Below, one piece after another: positions 5,948 through 13,039 of a stretch of DNA of 18,940 nt. The first letter of the stretch is position 1; each line of letters begins with the position of its first letter. A program made the position numbers and the translations under genes. Source of the DNA: Chloroflexota bacterium (lineage in GTDB: Bacteria > Chloroflexota > Limnocylindria > Limnocylindrales > CSP1-4); assembly GCA_021812735.1 (NCBI GenBank), contig JAKAMV010000087.1, forward strand, positions 1 to 18,940. The letters are read 5' to 3'. The notes under the pieces are model-generated. The model was not told the DNA's origin, ran no database searches, and worked only from the letters and a program-made list of their open reading frames with translations.

Positions 5948-6721
5948 TTGGACGACGCCGCGGCCCCCGGCGACCCCTTCGCGACGGCGCTGGTCGCGGA
6001 GCTGCCGCGGCTCGTCCACCTGGCCGCCCGGCTGGTCCGCGACGCGGACCTGGCCGAGGACTGCGCCCAGGAGACGATCGTCGGCGCGTGGCGGCGGCGG
6101 GACCAGCTCCGCGATCCGTCCGCGCTGACCGCCTGGCTGCGTCGGTCGCTGGTCAACCGGGTGATCGACCGGGCGCGGGCCAGCCGGGACGAGCTGGACA
6201 TCGACGCGGTCGAGGCGGATTGGCACGACGACCACTGGTCGGTTGCCCCGGATCGGGTGCTCGAGCGCGCCGAGCTCCGCGACGAGCTGGAGGACGCGCT
6301 CACCAGGCTGCCGGCCGTGTATCGCGTGGCGGTGCTGCTCCACGACGCCGTGGGCTGGACGGCAGCCGAGATCGCGGCCGCGACGGGGGCCGGCCTCCCC
6401 GCCACCAAGCAGCGCCTGCGTCGCGGGAGGATGATGCTCGTGAGTGCCTTGGCGGAGGACGACGCGCGCCGCCGTGCCAGCGAGGCCCAGCCGCTCCGCT
6501 GCTGGCGGGCCCGTCGCCACGTCTCGGGGTACCTTGACGGCGATCTTGACGAGGCCACCAAGGCGGCGGTCGAGGCCCACCTCGAGACGTGCCCCACCTG
6601 CCCGCCGCTGTACGCGAGCCTGGTGGGCGTCCGCGCCACGCTGGGCGGTCTGCGCGACCCGGACTCGGTGGTGGAGGACGCGATCGCGCGGCGGGTCCGC
6701 GAGCGGCTCTCGCCACTGTGA
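5948..6721 (+). CDS. ECF sigma factor fused to a C-terminal zinc-finger (ZAS/zf-HC2) domain
   Basis: A predicted 257-residue protein from TTG at 5948, the only plausible start after the previous gene. Region sigma-2 (about 15-80) includes LAEDCAQETIVGAWRR and the helix LTAWLRRSLVNRVIDRAR. Region sigma-4 (about 112-168) includes LPAVYRVAVLLHDAVGWTAAEIAAATG followed by the recognition-helix region PATKQRLRRGR. A further domain (about 184-230) has C185, H191 and the HLETCPTC motif (H211, C215, C218), typical of zinc-binding anti-sigma domains. Sigma and anti-sigma-type domains are usually on separate proteins; here they form one chain, suggesting intramolecular, perhaps redox- or zinc-sensitive control. 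It lies between the YgaP-type gene and the methyltransferase in a tight run. The TTG start is the weakest part of the call. Confidence 0.82.
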   Translation: MDDAAAPGDPFATALVAELPRLVHLAARLVRDADLAEDCAQETIVGAWRRRDQLRDPSALTAWLRRSLVNRVIDRARASRDELDIDAVEADWHDDHWSVAPDRVLERAELRDELEDALTRLPAVYRVAVLLHDAVGWTAAEIAAATGAGLPATKQRLRRGRMMLVSALAEDDARRRASEAQPLRCWRARRHVSGYLDGDLDEATKAAVEAHLETCPTCPPLYASLVGVRATLGGLRDPDSVVEDAIARRVRERLSPL

Positions 6722-6738
6722 CGACAGGAGAGATGCGC

Positions 6739-7353
6739 ATGACCGACGGGCCGGCCAAGACCCATCAGCAGCTGTGGGACGAGCGGCACGCGTCCCGCGG
6801 GCACATCGAGTCGAGCGAGCCGGATCCGGTGCTGGTCTCGGTTGCCGGCCCGCTGCCTCCCGGACGATCGCTTGACCTCGCCGCGGGCGACGGGCGCAAC
6901 ACCATCTGGCTTGCGTCCCGTGGCTGGACCGCTACCGGGGTGGACTTCTCCGGGGTGGCGCTCGAGCGGGCCCGTGCGTCAGCTGACCGGGCCGGCGTGA
7001 CGGCGACCTGGGTCCACGCGGACCTGCTCTCCTGGCGGCCAGCCCCGGCCTCTGCCGACCTCGCCATCGTGATGTTCCTGCACCTGCCGCGCGGTGACCG
7101 CCGGGCGGTGTTCGCGAAGGCTGCCGCTGCCCTGGCACCCGGAGGTCGCCTGCTCATCGTGGGTCACGACCGGTCGAACCTCGGGCGAGACGTCGCCGGG
7201 CCCCGGGACCCGGCGTTCCTCTACGTGCCGGACGAGGTGGCCGCGGACCTGTCCGGGCTGGCCATCCTCGAGGCCCGGCAGGTCGAGCACGACCTGGGCG
7301 ACGGGCGCCTGTCCGCCGACACGGTGGTGGTGGCGCAGCGCGCCGGGGCCTGA
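6739..7353 (+). CDS. Class I SAM-dependent methyltransferase
   Basis: A 204-residue single-domain methyltransferase. Motif I is SLDLAAGDGRNTIWLA, followed by the acidic motif II residue in TGVDFS. The motif III region is WVHADLLSW and motif IV is LAIVMFLHL, then the PGGRLLIVGHD strand. The family resembles TehB-like and thiopurine-type small-molecule methyltransferases, but no substrate can be deduced. The ATG at 6739 is preferred because AGGAG (6726-6730) is 8 nt upstream; an in-frame ATG at 6733 is only 2 nt away from it. It follows the sigma factor by 17 nt and is probably co-transcribed. Given the neighbours, methylation of a thiol, sulfide or chalcogen compound is one possibility, not shown by the sequence. 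Confidence 0.85.
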   Translation: MTDGPAKTHQQLWDERHASRGHIESSEPDPVLVSVAGPLPPGRSLDLAAGDGRNTIWLASRGWTATGVDFSGVALERARASADRAGVTATWVHADLLSWRPAPASADLAIVMFLHLPRGDRRAVFAKAAAALAPGGRLLIVGHDRSNLGRDVAGPRDPAFLYVPDEVAADLSGLAILEARQVEHDLGDGRLSADTVVVAQRAGA

Positions 7354-7402
7354 CCGGCGGGGCGTGGCCGCCGGGCCGCCCGCCGGGCCGTGCCGCCGCC
7401 CC

Positions 7403-7762
7403 TCAGCGCAGCAGGAACAGGCTCGCCAGCAGGATCAGGAGCACCGTCGCCGTGATCGTCGCGTAGAGGTGGTCGCCCTCGGCCAGGAACGCCACCACCG
7501 ACGCGGCGACGCGCGCCACCGGCGTCGCGAGCAGGATCACCAGGCCCAGCTGCGCGAACCCGACCGGCCGCAGGGCCGCGAGGTTGGTCCCCATGCCCGC
7601 GAACGCGGTGACGGCCGCGCCGTCGGGCGCTGCGCCCGACAGCGACCCGCCCCAGCCCACGAGGAGGGCGGTCGCGAGGCCGAACGCGACCAGCGTGGCG
7701 GAGAGGACCACGCCGATGATCAGCACGCCGCTGACCAGGATGCGGAAGCGGTCGGCGTTCAC
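7403..7762 (-). CDS. DUF1634-type three-helix membrane protein
   Basis: A 119-residue integral membrane protein with a GTG start that overlaps the stop of the TauE/SafE gene by 4 nt (GTGA). Three hydrophobic helices are apparent (about 8-32, 68-90 and 97-118), and the first is followed by a loop rich in Gly and Ala. Length, topology and tight coupling to a TauE/SafE permease fit DUF1634, a family I recall as a frequent neighbour of such exporters. It may be an accessory subunit. No catalytic residues are visible. It ends 49 nt from the convergent methyltransferase gene; that gap is a GC-only stretch without a clear terminator. Confidence 0.72.
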   Translation of the reverse strand: MNADRFRILVSGVLIIGVVLSATLVAFGLATALLVGWGGSLSGAAPDGAAVTAFAGMGTNLAALRPVGFAQLGLVILLATPVARVAASVVAFLAEGDHLYATITATVLLILLASLFLLR

Positions 7763-8601
7763 GCGCCCACCCCGAAGCCCCGCAGGAGCGTCTGGATTCC
7801 CACCGCGAGCAGCACGGGCAGGAAGACCAGGCGCACCGCGCGGTTCGACAGGCGCGGCAGCACCCGGGCCCCCGCCGTGGCGCCGGCGAGCACGCCGAGC
7901 GCGACGGGCGCCGCGAGCGTCGGGTCCACGTCGCCGCGCCCGAGGTAGATGCCCGCCGACGCGGCCGCCGTGACGCCGATCATGAAGTTGCTCGTTGCCG
8001 AGCTCACCTTCATCGGCAGGCGCATCGCCCCGTCCATGGCGAGCACCTTGAGCGCGCCCGAGCCGATGCCCAGCAGCCCCGACACGACGCCCGCGCCGGC
8101 CATCATCGCGAAGCCGAGCGGGACGCGCTGGGCGGCGTAGGGGACGTCCCGCCCGAGCCGCGCGTCCGGGTAGGCGCCGACGAGGCGCATGCGGGCCGCG
8201 AGGGACGTGGCCTCGGCGACCGGCGGCAGCTCCTCGCCGAGGCGGAGGGCCTGCTGGGCCGCGGAGAACAGCAGCACCAGCCCGAGCAGGACGAACAGGG
8301 CGGCGGGCGCGACGGACGCGGCGAGCAGCGCCCCGGCCACGGCGCCCGTGGTGGTGGCGAGCTCGAGGAACATGCCCACCCGCATGTCGGTTATGCCGTC
8401 GCGGACGTAGGCGGCGGCGGCGCCCGAGCTGGTGGCGATGACGCTCACGATGCTGGCGCCGATGGCGAGCCGGATGTCCACCCCGAACAGCATCGTGAGG
8501 GCGGGCACCACCAGGATGCCGCCGCCGACGCCCGCGAGGGCGCCGACGACCCCGGCGAGGAGCGAGATGGCGAAGATCCCGATGTCGGCGCCGAGGGTCA
8601 C
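7759..8601 (-). CDS. TauE/SafE family sulfite/sulfur-anion exporter
   Basis: A 280-residue polytopic membrane protein with about eight hydrophobic helices in two repeated halves. Each half starts with the glycine motif typical of the family: GVVGALAGVGGGILVVPAL (about 17-35) and GVVSGLLGIGSGALKVLAM in the second half. The halves are joined by a hydrophilic cytoplasmic loop (about 120-165). TauE/SafE proteins export sulfite, sulfoacetate or related anions, or move thiosulfate-like compounds. Here the SQR genes upstream favour sulfite or another product of sulfur oxidation, but the substrate is inferred. The start is GTG at 8601, the only candidate near the first helix; no Shine-Dalgarno sequence is seen. 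The gene is divergent from mutY and translationally coupled to DUF1634. Confidence 0.85.
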   Translation of the reverse strand: MTLGADIGIFAISLLAGVVGALAGVGGGILVVPALTMLFGVDIRLAIGASIVSVIATSSGAAAAYVRDGITDMRVGMFLELATTTGAVAGALLAASVAPAALFVLLGLVLLFSAAQQALRLGEELPPVAEATSLAARMRLVGAYPDARLGRDVPYAAQRVPLGFAMMAGAGVVSGLLGIGSGALKVLAMDGAMRLPMKVSSATSNFMIGVTAAASAGIYLGRGDVDPTLAAPVALGVLAGATAGARVLPRLSNRAVRLVFLPVLLAVGIQTLLRGFGVGA

Positions 8602-8745
8602 GCTGGTAGAGGGTCCGGTGCGGGTTAAGAGAGTCCAGTATCGCCCGGGCTGAGGATTCGAGCCACCCGCCGCCGCGGGGCGCCGCTCCGGCCCGTGGCC
8701 CTGTCCGGCGCCGCCGCGGTGCCTGCCATCTCGTTCTCGCCCCGA

Positions 8746-8751
8746 TACCCT
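8746..8751 (+). promoter_or_regulatory. -10 box for leaderless mutY
   Basis: TACCCT ends 7 nt before the GTG of mutY, so transcription would start at or next to the start codon. No Shine-Dalgarno sequence is present. The same hexamer occupies the same position before the hydrate epimerase (9783-9788). Confidence 0.5.
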
Positions 8752-8758
8752 TGGCGGC

Positions 8759-9673
8759 GTGACTCCGCCCGGGGATCCCGACGTCCTTGTCCCGCCGCCA
8801 GCCCGCGCGGCCATCCTCGCCTGGTATGCCGTGGCAGGCCGACCCTTGGCCTTCCGCCGCACGACCGATCCGTACGCGGTCCTGGTGTCGGAGCTGATGG
8901 CCCAGCAGACGCAGGCGGTCCGCGCGGCCGAGGCGTGGACGACCTGGATCGCCCGCTGGCCAACCCCCGTCGATCTCGCGAGCGCGCCCGTGGCCGAGGT
9001 GCTCCGGGCATGGGCGGGCCTGGGCTACAACCGCCGCGCGATGGCGCTCCGCAGGGCCGCCGAGGTGATCGTTGCCCAGCACGGCGGCCGCGTGCCGGAC
9101 GACGTCGCGGCCTTGGAGGCGCTCCCGGGCGTGGGCCCGTACACCGCACGGGCGGTGGCCGCGATCGCCTTCGGCCGGCCCGTGGGGGCGGTGGACACCA
9201 ACGTCCGGCGCGTGCTCGGGCGCGTCGCTGCTGGCGGGTCAGATGCGCTGGCGCCGCGCGCTCTGCAGGCCCTGGCCGATGCCGTGGTGCCGGCGGACGC
9301 CGCCGGGCCGTGGACCCACGCCCTGATGGACGTCGGCGCCCGGCTGTGCGCGCCGCGGTCCCCGCGATGCGGCGAGTGCCCCGTCGCGCCGTGGTGCCGC
9401 CACGCGGCAGGTGACCGGGCGGCCGCTGACGGGGCACGACGGGCAGGACGGGCAGGGCAGCCGGTGGCGTTCCCGCTGACACGGCGGTGGCTGCGGGGCC
9501 GCGTGCTGGACCTTGCCCGAGCGGCTCCCGACGGCACCTGGGTCGCCTATGCGGAGCCGATCGGCACGCACGCCGCGGCGGCGGTGCGCGAGGCCGTCCT
9601 GTCGCTCGCGAGCGAGGGCCTGCTCGACGCGCGCGAGGGCCGCGATGGCGTGGAGGCGCGCCTGCCCGGGTGA
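8759..9673 (+). CDS. mutY: A/G-specific adenine DNA glycosylase MutY, short form
   Basis: A 304-residue HhH-GPD glycosylase that removes adenine mispaired with 8-oxoguanine. It shows SELMAQQTQ with the catalytic Glu E45, GLGYNRRA (87-94), the helix-hairpin-helix LPGVGPYTARAV (122-133), the catalytic Asp D146 in GAVDTNVRRVLGR, and a [4Fe-4S] loop C197-x6-C204-x2-C207-x5-C213. The catalytic core ends near 215. After a disordered stretch rich in Ala, Gly and Arg (about 216-234) comes only a ~65-residue C-terminal region, which looks like a small winged-helix-type domain rather than the MutT/NUDIX-like domain that reads 8-oxoguanine in E. coli. This resembles shortened MutY forms of actinobacteria-like genomes. 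The start is GTG at 8759, supported by the TACCCT box. Confidence 0.92.
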   Translation: MTPPGDPDVLVPPPARAAILAWYAVAGRPLAFRRTTDPYAVLVSELMAQQTQAVRAAEAWTTWIARWPTPVDLASAPVAEVLRAWAGLGYNRRAMALRRAAEVIVAQHGGRVPDDVAALEALPGVGPYTARAVAAIAFGRPVGAVDTNVRRVLGRVAAGGSDALAPRALQALADAVVPADAAGPWTHALMDVGARLCAPRSPRCGECPVAPWCRHAAGDRAAADGARRAGRAGQPVAFPLTRRWLRGRVLDLARAAPDGTWVAYAEPIGTHAAAAVREAVLSLASEGLLDAREGRDGVEARLPG

Positions 9674-9782
9674 CGCTCGGGCGGGTCGGCCGGGTCCGCC
9701 GCGCTGGCGCCGGCGGGTGCGTCGCGGCCGCCTCGCCGGTTCCGTCCGGGCCTCCTCGCAGGCCCTGGCCCGCGCCGCACGG

Positions 9783-9788
9783 TACCCT
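9783..9788 (+). promoter_or_regulatory. -10 box for leaderless hydrate epimerase gene
   Basis: TACCCT lies 6 nt before GTG at 9795, again without a Shine-Dalgarno sequence. This matches the arrangement in front of mutY and supports the chosen start over longer upstream frames. Confidence 0.5.
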
Positions 9789-9794
9789 GTGGGC

Positions 9795-10577
9795 GTGTCA
9801 CCCGAGGCTCCGCTCCTGCCCGCCGACGACCCCGGCCTGGCCACGCTCACCCTCGACGAGCTGGAGCTCCGCTGGGCCGACGCGGCCGGGCGGGGCGCGA
9901 TCTCGGCGGAGGCGATGACCGGCGCCGACCGCAAGGCTCAGGCGCTTGGGATTCCCGCCGAGCGGCTGATGGAGCAGGCCGGAACGGCCGTGGCCGCAGC
10001 CGCTCGCGCCCTCGTTGCCCACAACGCCCGCGAGGGGCGCCCGGTGCTGGTCCTCGGGGGGCCGGGCAACAACGGCGGCGACGGGTTCGTCGCCGCGCGT
10101 CGGCTGGCCGGCTGGGGCGTCCCGGTCATTGCCGTGCTCGTCTCCGGCGACGAGCGGCCCGGCACGCCGGAGGCCGCCCGGAACTGGCGGCGCCTCGACG
10201 GCCTCGCCAACGTGACGCTGATCCACGCGCCGGTCGCGCGCGACGTGGCGATCCTGGGGCAGGGGATCGAGCGGGCCGGGATCATCGTGGACGCGCTCCT
10301 CGGGACGGGTGTCCAGGGCGGGCTCCGCGAGCCCATCAGGACCGCGGTCGAGGTCATCCAGCGCGCCCGAGAGGCCGGCACGCCGGTGCTGGCGGTGGAC
10401 ACGCCCACAGCCGTGGACCTGACCTCGGGGGACCCGTCGCAGCCGGTCGTCCGCGCCGACCTGACCGTCACCTTCCACCGCCCCAAGCTGGGGCTTCGCA
10501 CGAAGCTCGGCCGGGCGCTCGCCGGGCGCGTCCTGGTGGCGCCGATCGGCATCCCCGCGGAGGCCGACCGTGGCTGA
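9795..10577 (+). CDS. nnrE: NAD(P)H-hydrate epimerase (YjeF N-terminal domain), stand-alone
   Basis: A 260-residue protein that interconverts the R and S forms of hydrated NAD(P)H for repair. The domain starts around residue 36 (ISAEAMTGADRKAQ) and has LMEQAGTAVA, the nucleotide loop GGPGNNGGDGFVAARRL (88-104), DALLGTGVQGGLREP (167-180) and VDTPTAVDLTSG (201-212). The last motif usually reads VDxPSGxDxxTG, so SG is replaced by TA here. The C-terminal ADP-dependent dehydratase half found in fused Nnr proteins is missing and is not nearby. The first ~35 residues are a non-conserved extension, retained because the leaderless -10 box sits before GTG 9795. An internal start near residue 36 remains possible. 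Function is secure at family level. Confidence 0.87.
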   Translation: MSPEAPLLPADDPGLATLTLDELELRWADAAGRGAISAEAMTGADRKAQALGIPAERLMEQAGTAVAAAARALVAHNAREGRPVLVLGGPGNNGGDGFVAARRLAGWGVPVIAVLVSGDERPGTPEAARNWRRLDGLANVTLIHAPVARDVAILGQGIERAGIIVDALLGTGVQGGLREPIRTAVEVIQRAREAGTPVLAVDTPTAVDLTSGDPSQPVVRADLTVTFHRPKLGLRTKLGRALAGRVLVAPIGIPAEADRG

Positions 10578-10615
10578 CCGCGCCCCCTGCGCGACCCCCG
10601 CCTGAGGCCCGCGGC

Positions 10616-12265
10616 ATGGCCGACCTGCCGCGCGCCGCGTCCCGTCCGCCGCTCGCTCGCCGGGGCGCCGATCTCGAGCGGCTGGCCCGCGAGACCTGGG
10701 ACGTCCTGATCGTGGGCGGCGGCATCGTCGGCTGCGGGGCCCTGCTCGACGCCGCGAATCGGGGGCTCCGGGCGGCCCTCATCGAGCAGGACGACATCGC
10801 TGTCGGCACGTCGTCGCGGTCGAGCCGCCTCATCCACGGCGGCCTCCGCTACCTCGAGCAGGCCCGCGTGGGCCTGGTCCGGGAGGCGCTCGGCGAGCGA
10901 GCGCGGCTGCAGGACCTCGCCCCGCACCTCGTCCGGCTCGAGCGATTCCTGTTCCCGCTGTACGGGCGTCCCGTCGTCACCCGCGCCTTCTTCGCCTCCG
11001 GCCTGGCGCTCTACGACGCGCTCGGCTCCGGCCGGCACGGCGGCGGCCATCGGCACCTCTCGGCGGCTGCCGCCCTCGAGCTCGCGCCCGACCTGCGCCG
11101 GGATGGGCTCCGGGGCGCGATGCTCTACGCGGACGCAATGGAGGACGACGCCCGCTTCGCGCTCGCGGTGCTGCGCACGGCCCTGCGCGAGGGCGGGCTC
11201 GCGGCGACCCGCGTCCGGGCGGTCCGGGCGCTCCGCGACGGAGACCGGGTGGCGGGCGTCTCCGTCCGCGACGTGCTCGCGGGCGTCGAGCTCGACGTCC
11301 GGGCGGCCACGGTGCTCGACGCGACCGGCGTCTGGGGCTCCCGGCCGGATCGCCCCCTGGGCTCGGGGAGGGCGGCGTTCAACGTGCTGCCCTCGCGGGG
11401 CAGCCACATCGTCGTGCCCCGCGACCGGATCCCCGTGCCGGTGGGCGTCACGATCCGAGTGCCGGGCAAGACGGCGTTCATGGTCCCGTGGCCGCGCCAC
11501 TGGGTGATCGGCACGACGGACGAGCCGTTCAGCGGGCCGGTGGAGCGGCCGTCGGCGAGCGGCGCGGAGGTCGACCGGATCCTGGCTGCGGTCAACGGTG
11601 CCTTCGACGTGGGGCTCGGTCGCGACGATATCGTGGGGACCTACGCGGGGCTCCGGCCGCTGATCGCGCCGTCGGGCACCACGTCCACGGTCCCGGTCTC
11701 GCGCGAGCACCGGGTTGCGGTGGAGGACCGCGGCCTGGTGCGGGTGAGCGGCGGCAAGTACACGACCTACCGGCTCATGGCGCGCGACGCGATCGACGCG
11801 GTGCTCGGCCCCGATGCCGGTGACCGGCCGTCGGGAACCGCGGAGCTGCCCATCGTGGGCGCCGCCCCGCGGGCTGAGCTCGACGCGCTCGTGGCATGGC
11901 TGGGCAGGGAGCCGGGCCTCGACCCGGAGGCCGCGCGATCCCTGGTGGACCGCCACGGCGTGGAGGCGCGCGAGGTGCTCGCCCTGGGCCGCGAGCGCGA
12001 TCTGGTCCGCCGGCTCGTCCCCGAGCAGCCGATCCTCGAGGCGGAGGTGGCCTGGGCCGTCGAGCGGGAGCTCGCGCTGGCGCTGGACGACGTGCTCGCC
12101 CGTCGGATGCGGCTGGCGATGACGCTCCGCGACCGCGCCGAGGGGGCTGCGCCGCGCGTCGCGGCCATCGTCGGGGACATCCTGGGCTGGGACCCGGCCC
12201 GGCAGGCGGCCGAGGTGGCCGGGTACCTCCAGGGCGCTCGCCGCGAGTTCGCCGTCCCCGCCTAG
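10616..12265 (+). CDS. glpD: Aerobic glycerol-3-phosphate dehydrogenase (FAD)
   Basis: A 549-residue flavoprotein that oxidises sn-glycerol 3-phosphate to dihydroxyacetone phosphate and passes electrons to the quinone pool at the membrane surface. FAD-binding motif GGGIVGCG is at 34-41, and the family signature SSRSSRLIHGGLRYLEQ lies at about 66-82. The central region carries the substrate domain with SRGSHIVV, FMVPWPRHWVIGTTDEP and the C-terminal GTYAGLRPL and VSGGKYTTYR. An all-helical C-terminal domain (about 400-549) completes the DAO_C region, so the protein is full length. No glpF or glpK is adjacent. The ATG at 10616 lies 38 nt after the epimerase stop with only a weak purine-rich upstream sequence, so an operon with the epimerase is possible. 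Confidence 0.93.
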   Translation: MADLPRAASRPPLARRGADLERLARETWDVLIVGGGIVGCGALLDAANRGLRAALIEQDDIAVGTSSRSSRLIHGGLRYLEQARVGLVREALGERARLQDLAPHLVRLERFLFPLYGRPVVTRAFFASGLALYDALGSGRHGGGHRHLSAAAALELAPDLRRDGLRGAMLYADAMEDDARFALAVLRTALREGGLAATRVRAVRALRDGDRVAGVSVRDVLAGVELDVRAATVLDATGVWGSRPDRPLGSGRAAFNVLPSRGSHIVVPRDRIPVPVGVTIRVPGKTAFMVPWPRHWVIGTTDEPFSGPVERPSASGAEVDRILAAVNGAFDVGLGRDDIVGTYAGLRPLIAPSGTTSTVPVSREHRVAVEDRGLVRVSGGKYTTYRLMARDAIDAVLGPDAGDRPSGTAELPIVGAAPRAELDALVAWLGREPGLDPEAARSLVDRHGVEAREVLALGRERDLVRRLVPEQPILEAEVAWAVERELALALDDVLARRMRLAMTLRDRAEGAAPRVAAIVGDILGWDPARQAAEVAGYLQGARREFAVPA

Positions 12266-12353
12266 GCGCCGCTGCGGTGCGTGCCGCAAGACACCTTTCG
12301 AGCGGCTCCGCGACCGCCGAAAATTGGGTATCGCCACGCTCGCGCTTTGCCTG

Positions 12354-12373
12354 TAGAGTGCGTCCGCGCGGAC
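12354..12373 (+). promoter_or_regulatory. Promoter -10 and adjacent palindrome for the zinc-ribbon gene
   Basis: TAGAGT (12354-12359), preceded by TG, fits a -10 element; no good -35 is seen. The perfect palindrome GTCCGCGCGGAC (12362-12373) covers the predicted start near 12366. It could be an operator or a 5'-end stabilising hairpin. The resulting leader would be about 110 nt, long for this window. Confidence 0.4.
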
Positions 12374-12479
12374 CGCCGCGCGCAGCTCACACCCGTTCGC
12401 ACGCACGACAGCTTGGTCTCCTCCGGTACTGCCTCGAGGGCCCGGTCTAGAAGCGGCGACAACTGGAGGAGATCGGCAC

Positions 12480-12875
12480 GTGGCCGACAAGACCCTGACC
12501 TGCTCGGACTGCAACATGGAGTTCGCCTTCACCGAGCGCGAGCAGGCCTTCTACGCCGAGAAGGGTTTCTCGGAGCCCCGGCGCTGCCCGTCATGCCGCG
12601 CCAGCCGCAAGCAGGCCCGCTCCGGCGGTGACAGCAGCTACGGCGGCGGTTCCTACTCGGGTGGCGGCTACGACTCCGGGTATGGTTCCGCCGGCGGCTA
12701 CTCCGCCGGCGGCTACGGTGGCGGCGGCGGTTTCGGCAACCGCAGCAGCGGGCCCCGGGAGATGTTCACGGCCACCTGCAGCAGCTGCGGCCGCGAGGCG
12801 CGCGTTCCGTTCCGGCCCACGAACGGCAAGCCGGTCTACTGCTCCGACTGTTTCCGCGCCCAGCGGGGCGGCTGA
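12480..12875 (+). CDS. Double zinc-ribbon protein with Gly/Ser/Tyr-rich linker
   Basis: A 131-residue protein with GTG start and Shine-Dalgarno GGAGGAG (12465-12471) 8 nt upstream. The N-terminal zinc ribbon (about 5-44) has C8/C11 and C36/C39 and the EFAFTEREQAFYAEKGF segment of the bacterial zinc-ribbon family (zf-trcl type). The middle (about 48-90) is almost only Gly, Ser and Tyr, with six tyrosines each flanked by small residues (Y54, Y59, Y64, Y68, Y74, Y79). The C-terminal ribbon has C100/C103 and C121/C124 around VPFRPTNGKPVYC. Such proteins are abundant but poorly characterised; nucleic-acid binding is likely from the ribbons. The linker resembles low-complexity sequences that drive condensation of RNA-binding proteins, which is inference. 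It is monocistronic, with its own promoter region and terminator. Confidence 0.88.
   Translation: MADKTLTCSDCNMEFAFTEREQAFYAEKGFSEPRRCPSCRASRKQARSGGDSSYGGGSYSGGGYDSGYGSAGGYSAGGYGGGGGFGNRSSGPREMFTATCSSCGREARVPFRPTNGKPVYCSDCFRAQRGG
12687..12716 (+). repeat. Tandem 15-bp repeat inside the Gly/Ser/Tyr linker
   Basis: TCCGCCGGCGGCTAC occurs twice in perfect tandem (12687-12701, 12702-12716), encoding the repeated SAGGY unit. The exact DNA identity indicates recent slippage or duplication and suggests that linker length varies between strains. Confidence 0.85.
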
Positions 12876-12889
12876 GCCCCCAGCGCACG

Positions 12890-12915
12890 GCCGGGCCGCG
12901 GTTCCGCGGCCCGGC
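12890..12915 (+). terminator. Strong terminator after the zinc-ribbon gene
   Basis: GCCGGGCCGCG (12890-12900), loop gttc, and CGCGGCCCGGC (12905-12915) form a perfect 11-bp stem 14 nt after the stop codon, followed by ttcgcgttta. This is the most terminator-like hairpin in the window. Confidence 0.8.
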
Positions 12916-13033
12916 TTCGCGTTTAACGGCCGCGCTCCAAGCCGGTGGCGACGCGCGGCGAGCCGCCAGCGACCCCGCGTGCGCGCCGGGGCCGCCGGCC
13001 CCGGCGGGGATGGGGCCGAGCCGCGCGACGGTG

Positions 13034-13039
13034 TAGCAT
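13034..13039 (+). promoter_or_regulatory. Putative -10 box of the bkd operon
   Basis: TAGCAT preceded by TG (TGTAGCAT) lies about 70 nt before lpdV, after a very GC-rich stretch. It resembles the TGTAGAGT element in front of the zinc-ribbon gene. No -35 box is convincing. Confidence 0.4.

Noticed and set aside
7354..7402. Terminator between the convergent methyltransferase and DUF1634 genes
   Set aside because: The gap is almost pure G/C with overlapping short direct repeats, but I could not find a clean stem-loop.
12273..12288. Terminator after glpD (TGCGG...CCGCA)
   Set aside because: Only a 5-bp stem with no T-run. It is too weak to call, though some terminator is expected in this gap.
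9938..12532. Minus-strand open frame of 864 codons opposite the hydrate epimerase and glpD genes
   Set aside because: It is antisense to two well-supported genes, its translation is low-complexity Arg/Pro/Ala/Gly, and no family is recognisable. Such frames are expected in very GC-rich DNA.
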